64,000 bases of DNA from assembly GCF_964355755.1 (NCBI RefSeq), contig NC_092670.1:33529795-33593794 (forward strand), written 5' to 3'. The stretch comes from Antedon mediterranea. Lineage: Eukaryota; Echinodermata; Crinoidea; Comatulida; Antedonidae. Made by a program: the position numbers and the translations under genes. This document shows positions 56,201 to 64,000 of the stretch, one piece after another; position 1 is the stretch's first letter, and each line of letters opens with the position of its first letter. The notes under the pieces are model-generated. The model was not told the DNA's origin. It worked only from the letters and a program-made list of their open reading frames with translations, and ran no database searches.

Positions 56201-57222
56201 TGAGCGTCTGATTAATAATAAGCCTACTATATTTTTTTATAGCTCTTTAGTACTGGTGTGCCTGGGCATTGTGTTGATCAGTCTTGCTTTTGGATTTTCA
56301 TTTGCGCCATGTTTCCAGGAGATTTTGATAAGTGCTAGGTTTAACGGGATGCCGTCAAATGTGTCGACGTACGGCGTGTTATCGGGAACATTCAATAGTG
56401 CCTTCTCACTTGGGTAAGAAGTAAAGATGAGGTCTGATTGCATTACACAGTTCTTAGGAGGATACTGTTTATATAGCCAACACATATAAAACATCACCCC
56501 TGGTTGGTCGGTCATAGTCTCTCCGCCATCTGAAGATCTGTTATTCTTACGATATTTATATCCCATTAATAATATTCAACCCATCTTCAGAAGACACCCC
56601 TATAATAAAAGTACATTTTTGTCGTAAAACGAGCGAGGAAATATACGGTTTAACATTATGGCCAACCTCAACACCTGCGCTATTAAAAGGGCCTGAAAGC
56701 ATCCTTTAATATGGTTCAATCAACGAAATAACACTGTTTTTCTTTCCTAGGTCGTTTGTTGGACCGGTTGTGGGAGGAGCATTGGTAGAGGCTAGAAGCT
56801 TTTCTTTTTTATGTTCAACGATAGCTCTAATAAATCTTCTTTTGATGGTTATATCCATCGCTTTTAGCTTATGGGAGTTCAATTTTGGTAGAGGGTAAGT
56901 CATTGAAAACATATGCTAAGATATTATATATAAATTTGTCTCCGGGTCGAAAAAACAGAGAATACGCCAATAGGCTAATAACAGTATACACACTTGAATA
57001 TATCGACAACTAATTAATTATTAATTCATTTTACCGGGGCAAAACATTTTTGTACACATACATTTACACGTGCAAAACTATTTTAAATGAAATTTATAAT
57101 CCATTTTTCTTTTCTTTATTTTCAGGCGGCGAAAATACATTATTTCACGACGGTTTGAATACACAGAGATTGATGATGCTGACAGCGAAGAAGTTCGTTT
57201 ACTTTCAAATGAAACCGCATAG
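50257..57222 (+). CDS. SLC18B1-like vesicular amine/polyamine transporter, gene D
   Basis: Predicted exons: 50257-50301, 50622-50843, 51999-52094, 52757-52830, 53228-53375, 54329-54397, 54648-54738, 55021-55157, 55550-55740, 56243-56413, 56751-56894 and 57126-57222, giving 494 aa. The short first exon is inferred: ATG 50257 opens 15 codons ending in ACG|gtaaga, and the next exon joins in phase 0. Without it the protein would begin with an unlikely poly-Ile leader at 50562. A hydrophilic Asn/Ser/Gly-rich N-terminus precedes TM1. MFS landmarks are GKF-IPVLGARF, PGTWVGILSGF and SPFFGWLAEGRVSSRK. The C-terminus carries EEVRLL, an acidic dileucine motif. Intron 2 contains a MITE and intron 3 a retroposon tail. 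Confidence 0.8.
51343..51433. mobile_element. MITE-like element, TATCAAAC family, in gene D intron 2
   Basis: The shortest and clearest member. The left end 'agctctgtcgacactatcaaac' and the right end 'gtttgatagtgtagacaaggctt' are inverse copies about 90 bp apart. Confidence 0.65.
52330..52678 (+). mobile_element. LINE 3' end with (GAATCT)n tail in gene D intron 3
   Basis: Encodes a short C-terminal RT-like remnant (IPVKTNSHKLSFLPSAIRQQ) and a 3' UTR, then a tail of 'gaatctgaatctgaatctgaat' at about 52651-52675. It is strongly 5'-truncated. Confidence 0.65.
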
Positions 57223-58283
57223 GAAGATCCTGGAATCACACAATTGTTCAGTCTTTAATTAATTGTTCACTATACAATGCCTACCTATCTACAAAAAGCA
57301 TGCACGTACACTGGAGCTAAATTCAAGAACAAACTAGTACTTGTGATTGTGAAAACCCTTACTCTGATGTACTTGGTAGCGTAGGTGGCTTTTATTAGAT
57401 TGTTGAGGGCAGTAGTCACTAATGGCTACATTAAATATAATGTAACATTGTGGGGAGGGAGTAGCTGCAAAGGCGATGCGATGGCGTGTGAATGTTACTG
57501 GCGAGAAGATTTTGAAAGGGAATCGTGGATTTTTTACTTTTTTTGCATTAAAGGCGATATGGGCAAGGTGGTATCTGTTTAAGCGTAGCGTAGATGAGAG
57601 TGTGTAGGATTTGAAGTTTTTTTTTATGCGCTGCGGATGTCGTGGTGGTTTGACGAGGCGTAAGAGATCGTCGATTGAGGGGGAGGAGGGTGATGGTTTT
57701 GAAATATGCCTCTAGTTACTGTGTATGTTAGCGCGCCAAATGTGAAACCGAACAGTTTTGTTATTGCTCAACTCAAGTGGCATAAAGAACATTTTATGCG
57801 ACATTAACAGTATCTGAAATGAGAGTGCTTCAGGGCAGGAATATTGAATACATGTTAGAAAGTCACAAATACCAGGAATATTCTAATAAAAAACACCAAA
57901 AAATGATGTTTTCTTGTGACGTATATTCTTGTATAGTCTTGCATTAAAGGCTTCCAAACGTGCCATTTGGTTTGTGTACTCCAAATTCGAAAACATTTGT
58001 TATGCCAACTTGGGGCGTAACTGGGGGCGCCTATCAATTTAAAGGGGTAACGACTCAGAAACTCCTGACTTTAGGTAGCCATTTTACATTATTGTTCTGT
58101 TTTGTGTTGCTGGAAAAGGGTATTTATTATTTACCTCCGCCAAAGAGGTAAATGTAATCGATCGCGTGTGTTTGTTTGTTTATTTGTTTGTTTGTTAGCA
58201 GGATTACTCAAAAAGTAATTACAATCTTTACCAAAATGAATATACACAGATATATATGTGGTCAAGGGCCATTTCATTAAATT

Positions 58284-58341
58284 TTGGGACCATTTTGGAC
58301 CATGGTCCCAATTTTGGACCATGGTCCCAATTTTGGACCAC
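58284..58341. repeat. Tandem repeat of about 20 bp with a palindromic unit
   Basis: About three copies of TTTTGGACCATGGTCCCAA; the centre GGACCATGGTCC is a perfect palindrome, so the array can fold. Confidence 0.7.
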
Positions 58342-59576
58342 TTTTTAGTATACTTTTCAGACCTGCTAGAGTTAAAAGATAAGACAGAATTTGTCAAAAG
58401 CCGGCGAGCAGTATTAAAGTACCAAGTTAACTGAAATTATTATTATTAAATTGCATTTTCTCGAGAAATACAAGAGTCAAGAGTTATAATTTGTGATTTT
58501 TGAAATTTTAAAACATAATTTGATTTAATATGCACCATTCAAGTTTACGTAATTTACAAGTAAATTAATTTGATTACATTTCGTCTGGAAAATCGTCACG
58601 AGCGAAAGTAAAGAAGGATTTCAAACCACGAGTATGCATTATGCACGATGCTAATTAGGATTGTTTACAACTCGTCGCGGTTGAGAAGGTGTTTTTACGT
58701 TTCACGTTTTTATTATTTTGATGACCGGAAAATTTGGGGTTAGTTACTATTTTCAGGTGCCTAATTTAAGATTAGTAATAGTAACCCACTACTCTAATAG
58801 CAACCCACTACTCTAATAGCAACCCCTTTCTAATAGTAACCCACCCTAAACAAGCATGAATGTGCAATACTCGGTGTACAGCAAAAAGCTGTACTGACGT
58901 CATAAGACGGGATGTGACGTCACATACCCATCAACCTCGCTACCAAATACGGCTATACGGTCCATTTCGAGACGTGATATGGCTGCATCCGGTTTGAAAT
59001 TTAAAAATCCGGTTCATAGCTTTGAGGACATGTCCCTGTAGTATATTCATGCCAAACCCCAGCTCCATACTACAACGAATAAGGTAGGAGTAGTACTTTA
59101 CAAATCCCACTTTTTACTCAATAGTGTCCAGATGGAGGAGGAGGAGAAAATGACTAAGTCCTAGACTCGGGTGGTACCCCGAGTAAAAACAATCAAAGAA
59201 TAATAACCCATGGTTTATACCATAGAGATATTCATAATATCTCTATGTTTATACAAATTAGAAGAGGTTACAACATTATTTTAATTCTTCATAAGACACC
59301 GCCGCCAACGGCAAAGATAAGTTTAGATTTTTGCTGCGCATGCTCAAAATTCATGCGTGAAAAAGATTTTCTCGAAGTAAACAAAACGTAAGCCAGGCCT
59401 AACTAGCTAGGTAGACTAGCTACTTAAATTTACCCAAATATTTCATTCATATACGTCCAGACTGCTGGCTATCTAATACGTAGATAGACCGGCCTAGCTA
59501 GTACTACAACTAGGCTAGGCCTCTAGGCTAGTAGTACTTGCTAGGCCTAACTAGCCTAGGCTAGGCTAGGCGTACT

Positions 59577-59640
59577 AGCTAGGCCAGTAGGAGGCTAGCC
59601 GCTAGCTAGGCCAGTAGGAGGCTAGCCGCTAGCTAGGCCT
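59577..59640. repeat. 27-bp tandem duplication in CTAGGC-rich DNA
   Basis: AGCTAGGCCAGTAGGAGGCT plus AGCCGCT occurs perfectly at 59577-59603 and 59604-59630, followed by a partial third copy. It lies about 240-300 bp upstream of the gene E ATG. Confidence 0.8.
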
Positions 59641-59882
59641 AACCCCGCCGTCACACTCGTCATCATACTGCATGCATTATGCAGTATAGCCTTTTAGGCC
59701 TAGTCAAAATTGAGTCTGGGCTAGGCCTAGTAAAATTTTACTTTTAGCCTAACTAAACCATGGTCTAGCATATTTTTCAACTTTTTACAGCCCTGCAAGT
59801 GGCGCACTTCTATCTACTTTAACTAGCCTCTAGGCCGCCTAGGCCTAATTTTTTTTTTTATAATTAATCCAGCACAGAACAG

Positions 59883-62800
59883 ATGGATAGTGCAGAAGAA
59901 GATTCAGATAAGACTACCATAAACGACTATCAAACTCGCCTTCTAAATGGAGATGGCTGTCAACAGGAGTCGGATAGTATGTTGAATCCTGGAGACAGTT
60001 CAGATGAAGTTAAAGTTAAGAAGTCTTCAATGACAAGAGAACAGAAGATCCTATTTATTATTTTTGGATTAACAAATTTAACCAATGAATTAACATTTTC
60101 CATTTTAGCCCCTTTCTTTCCTGCAGAGGTAATTCTCTAATTTCATTTTCAATTAATAAAATGCATTCTCAAATTAAATTTAACTTTGTTTTCATTTATT
60201 TAAACAACATCCATTTTTATTTCAAGTATTTCTTTTCAATTGAGAAATTATAGAACATATTATCAGGGCAAAGTAAGCAAAAGTTTTTAAATTTGTTATT
60301 TTCATTTACCCAATTAAAATTATTATTAAATAACATTCTTTTTTTTCCATTTATTTAAAAAACATTTTTATTTCTTCTTAATTAAGATATTAAAGAATAA
60401 TTCAATTCTCAGTTTTACAATTTTCTTAGCAAAGTGAGGCAAAAGCAACATTTTTATTTTGAACAAAAGAGAAATTTAAGAGTCCCATCTTTTTTAAATC
60501 TTTTTATACTTACGATTTTAACAATATATTTTGTAGGCTGCCAAGCAAGGTGCTACGAAAGTTCAAGTTGGTTTAATATTTAGTGTTTATTCATTAGTGC
60601 AGTTCATAGCAGCACCAATTATTGGAAAATTTGTAAGTTTTACATTGTATTTTGTTAAATATTACTTCCGGGAAATACCATAACTTATAATCTGCCATTG
60701 TGACAGCCAGTTCCAATACCCGTCTATAATACATCAATGTTACTGTATGTTAATAGCACTAACTAATCTGTACATTTTTCCTTTTTCTAATGGTTACCAT
60801 TCTACTATGCTCCTGTTGAGTCAAAAGGTCATGCTTCCCCTCTGCACTATAAATTTAATAAAAGAAAAGATATTGTCAGACTTGTATAACAGAAAATCAA
60901 AACAAATAGATATGGCAAATAATTCGTACCTACTTGCATATGGTTTGATAATGACATGCTCTAGATAATGTTATGGGTAGTGTTTAATCAGCATTTTATG
61001 TGTAGTGTTTTAATCAGCATTTTATTGGTAATATTTTAATCAGCATTTTATGGGTAGTATTTTTGTCAGTATTTTAAACCTTTTTGTTTTACTTTTAGCT
61101 TCCAACAATTGGTTGTAGGTTTGCATTTATTTGCGGATTTTTTGTCAATTCTGGTTGTAACATTTTATACGGGTAAGTATTAAAAGATGACTATAAAAAA
61201 AAAAACAGATGTCAGGCATTTTTTTAAGTGGGTACCAAGCTTAAAGTACAGTTGTCTGGCCCCAGAAACCATCATACCTGTATTGAGGTGAGGAAATAGG
61301 ACACATGTGTTGTCGGTCGTCCCAAATTGAAAGATCTCTACTAATTGTAACTTTTAAAATGAAGAGAAAAATGAAAATTATTCATAAATCTTCTTATATA
61401 TGTAATTAAAAGTGTTGGTTTCAGATTTTTAGACCGAGTGGCGCCAGGTACAGAGTTTCTTGTTTACTGTATTTTAATAAGAAGTATAGAAGCTATTGGT
61501 ACTACCGCATTCCTTACTGCATTAATGGCATTGGTTCCAAACAAATTTCCAGATTCAGTTGGGCAAACAATGGTGAGTTAAATAATGTAGAAATGGAAGA
61601 ATGAATTCACCATGGTTAAATCCAGGAGGGGAAAAAATCAATTACATAATGTACTGTTTTTATTTTTCTATAAAAATAAAAATTGAAAAAATGATCCTAT
61701 CATTTCTAGCCGTTTTCAACCCACTGGCATACCTCTCCAAGACTGTCTATTTTGTACTGTTCTCATCCATGCATCAATTGTTTGGGAAATTTCATTTTAG
61801 ATCTGCCTTCAGGTCCAACTCCAGGTCTCCCTTTAAGTCTCCCTTCAGCTATTTCTTTAGGTCTCCCTTTAAGTCTTCCTTTAAGTCTTACTTTAGGTCT
61901 CCCTTTAAGTCTCTATAAGTCTCCCTTCAGGTCACCCTCTAGGTCTTCCTTTAAGTCTCATTCCATGTCCATTCCATGGAGGTTGGCAAGCATGATATAA
62001 CTTTTCAAGGACCAAAAATTTGGAATTCTTTACCAGATGAAATTAAAATTATTAATTTTATATCTTCATTTAAGTTCAAACTACATGAATACCTTGTTTC
62101 TACTATTATTATTTAAGTTGATCATATATCTGTCTTAAGTCAAATAATAACTGCATTTGTTAAGTTAAATGTCTTTTTATGTTCATTATCATATATTATA
62201 TATATTTCTTACCTTACCTTACTTTTAATTATGTTGCCAGGACCCCACATTTTAAAGCTTAAGCTTCCTGTGGGGTACCCCTTTTTCTCATTTATTATCT
62301 ATTATTTTTAGAAAATGTTAACTGTTTTTTTGTGTTTTTATTTGAGAAATAAAAATTATTGATTGATTGATTGATTGATTGATGTCTCCCATTACGTCTC
62401 TCGTTAAGTCTTCCTTTAGGTCTCCCTTTGAGTCTCACTCCAAGTCTCCCTTTAGGTATCCCTTCAGGTCTCACTTCGGGTCTTTCTTTAGATCTTCCTT
62501 TTCAATAATCCTCAACTCATTCATGCATTTGGTTCATACTGTATATACTATGTTTTTATTCTAGGGCAATATTGAGATTTTTGCTGGTATTGGTCTCACA
62601 ATTGGACCTTTTCTAGGTGGTGTTTTATATCAGGTAATTTGTGATTCCCTCATCTGACACATTACATATAGTATGTAGTACATGATTTAGGCCTATGGCC
62701 AGAAACAACTACTCCACTATTATAATAATTAGTACATGTAATACAGTAATGGGTTCCTCTGCTGCTTCTTCTTTTTGGTTATCTTTATGAACATTTCATG

Positions 62801-63923
62801 AATCGTTTTAAAGCACTAAAGACAACCATTATTATATTCAGCATATAGCAACATTCAAAATACTGTTTTACCAAGAAATGTTCACAATGTGTTCGCCTAT
62901 ATTGTAAGCCTGTTTTCCTGTCGATTGTTAAGTTGCATTGAATGGCCAGATTCAACAATTTTACAGGAAAAGGGGGTAAAAAATCAACGTTACATGGCAT
63001 TAAAATCTGAAAAGTTGAAGTTCAACTTTAACGTTCTATTTATATATATTAGCGGTCTAACTCGATCATTGTCATTGCTATTTTAATTTTAACTTTAACG
63101 ATTTTAAACTTAATGCAACTTAACATCGACAGGAAAACAGGCTTAATAGCTGCTATATCTAAATTAAGCATTATTTATATATACACTAGATAAAGCAGAT
63201 TACCTACAGTAGTTTTTATATGATATATAAAACATTTTTTATTATGGATTCAGCTGCTTGGATCATGTGCTTCCCCCTTTCCTCAGTTGGATAAAAGTAC
63301 AGGAAAACTTAACTTAAAAAATTAAGCATAATTTATATATACACGAGATAAAGCAAATTACCTACAGTAGTAGTAGTGTTTATATGGATTTTTATTTTTT
63401 ATTATGGATTCACCTGCTTGGAGCATGTGCTTCCCCCTTTCCTCAGTTGGATAAAATTATTATTGAACAAACTATTATTATTACATGTTATGTTTCTGGA
63501 TTTGCCCCTTGAATAATTATTATGGTGTGTGTTTTTTGTTTTCGTTTTTATATTAGCTTGGTGGGTTTATGTTGCCTTTCGTAGCCATTGGAGGATTTTC
63601 CATGATTTTATCGTTATGCTTATTTTTCATCTTACCAGCTGATAATCGTAGGTATAGTATTATGTACAGTATGCAGATATTCTTAAGTTCTATACTGCAT
63701 TTTTTTTTTAGTTTGTTGAGATTATGTTTTATTTCTTGGAATTGTATATTTTGTTTTGGGCAAAACAAATAATTTTTGCATTCCAGATTTATCTGAGCAG
63801 AAAACAGGTTCTTTTATCCACCTAATGAGTATCCCTGGAACGTGGGTAGTCGTTTTTAGCCTTTTTATTGGGGCAGCAGCGCTAACATTTATGGAACCTA
63901 CTCTCTCAACTGAACTACAACAG
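59883..63923 (+). CDS. SLC18B1-like vesicular amine/polyamine transporter, gene E (3' end outside window)
   Basis: Exons in the window: 59883-60128, 60537-60632, 61099-61172, 61425-61572, 62565-62633, 63557-63647 and 63787-63923 (287 codons). Lengths and phases after exon 1 are the same as in genes B-D. The N-terminus is acidic and Ser-rich, before TM1 (ILFIIFGLTNLTNEL). MFS features are VGLIFSVYSLVQFIAAPIIGKF and PGTWVVVFSLFIGAAALTF. The donor after 63923 (gttgga) is weaker than those of the paralogues but sits at the conserved position. Exons 8-11 should follow to the right. Intron 4 holds a minisatellite and a retroposon end; intron 5 holds a foldback and a direct repeat. No disabling change is seen. 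Confidence 0.78.
61800..62500. repeat. 12-bp minisatellite (AGGTCTCCCTTT-like) split by a retroposon end
   Basis: Imperfect 12-bp units such as AAGTCTCCCTTT and AGGTCTTCCTTT run at about 61806-61975 and again at about 62384-62500. Translation gives Ser/Phe/Pro- or Leu/Pro-rich low complexity, which explains the open frames here. The two blocks are separated by the LINE 3' end at 61985-62383. Confidence 0.75.
61985..62383 (+). mobile_element. LINE 3' end with (ATTG)n tail in gene E intron 4
   Basis: Encodes a short ORF2 C-terminus (HDITFQGPKIWNSLPDEIK ... FKFKLHEYLVS), then a 3' UTR, and ends in a run of ATTG at about 62358-62382. It is 5'-truncated and lies inside the 12-bp minisatellite. 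Confidence 0.75.
62906..63144. mobile_element. Foldback/MITE with AAGCCTGTTTTCCTGTCGAT ends in gene E intron 5
   Basis: 'aagcctgttttcctgtcgat' plus '(t)gttaagttgcatt' at 62906-62939 is repeated inverted at about 63112-63144, with one 1-bp indel. The interior is AT-rich and non-coding. Confidence 0.75.
63173..63459. repeat. Direct duplication of about 127 bp in gene E intron 5
   Basis: The block from 'ttatatatacac.agataaagca' to 'gcttcccccttt' and 'cctcagttggataaaa' occurs at about 63173-63297 and 63334-63458, with small indels. Confidence 0.75.
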
Positions 63924-64000
63924 GTTGGAGTCATAAATTGTTTTTAATTGTTGACATATTAAATGAAATAAACATTATAATGTGTACAAAAAAGTAAATA

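Larger units (their letters stand above)
57223..59882. other. Intergenic region between genes D and E
   Basis: No gene recognised. Contents are a dispersed 'cctccgccaaagaggtaa...tttgtttgtttgttagcaggatta' repeat (58131-58225), a short tandem TTTTGGACCATGGTCCCAA (about 58284-58341), a 'ctctaatagcaaccc' tandem (58774-58850), and a CTAGGC-rich block with a 27-bp duplication (59577-59640). The promoter of gene E probably lies in the last few hundred bases. Confidence 0.5.

Noticed and set aside
61601-61918. Ser/Phe/Pro-rich 'protein' in gene E intron 4
   Set aside because: It is the translation of a 12-bp minisatellite, open in more than one frame.

Overview
The window is eukaryotic nuclear DNA. 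Genes are interrupted by GT-AG introns, intergenic DNA is AT-rich, and LINE, MITE and SINE debris is abundant. Gene content and the repeat vocabulary (many 'taggcct' words, CR1-like and L1/Tx1-like LINEs, a Polinton) suggest a marine invertebrate, perhaps a deuterostome such as an echinoderm. That placement is inference and the sequence does not settle it.

The backbone is a head-to-tail tandem array, all on the + strand, of at least five copies of an SLC18B1-like major facilitator transporter gene (vesicular amine/polyamine transporter family). Copy A (310 to about 20437) is a broken pseudogene. Copies B (27472-35190, 477 aa), C (36975-47221, 492 aa) and D (50257-57222, 494 aa) can be spliced into complete reading frames. 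Copy E (59883 to beyond the window) is intact as far as it can be seen. The nine internal coding exons of B, C and D have identical lengths and phases (96, 74, 148, 69, 91, 137, 191, 171, 144 bp); only the terminal exons differ. A and C are the closest pair and still align through their introns.

Intron 5 of pseudogene A carries a complete 15,392-bp Polinton/Maverick (2785-18176). It has terminal inverted repeats of about 400 bp and a perfect 6-bp target duplication, TATGAA; the paralogous intron of gene C preserves the unoccupied site. From left to right on the + strand it carries an ORF interrupted by an in-frame TGA, a protein with two tandem PC4-like ssDNA-binding domains, a DDE integrase with a C-terminal chromodomain, a minor capsid protein, a small basic pVI-like protein, the double-jelly-roll major capsid protein and an adenain-like protease. 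On the - strand follow two conserved Polinton proteins and the FtsK/HerA-type packaging ATPase. Divergent from the ATPase is a spliced + strand gene that looks like a Bcl-2-family apoptosis regulator. The right half is a protein-primed type B DNA polymerase on the - strand, whose first two exons are separated from the main frame by two short introns. The morphogenesis and replication genes all read open, so the element resembles a recently integrated virus more than a fossil.

The remaining sequence holds fragments of L1/Tx1-like and CR1/Rex1-like LINEs (one nested inside another), MITE and foldback elements, a possible tRNA-derived SINE, a 12-bp minisatellite split by a retroposon 3' end, and several tandem repeats. 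The points most worth following up are the Bcl-2-like gene, whose unspliced form would gain a hydrophobic tail, the tandem-PC4 protein, and the occupied/empty-site pair that dates the Polinton insertion relative to the gene duplication.
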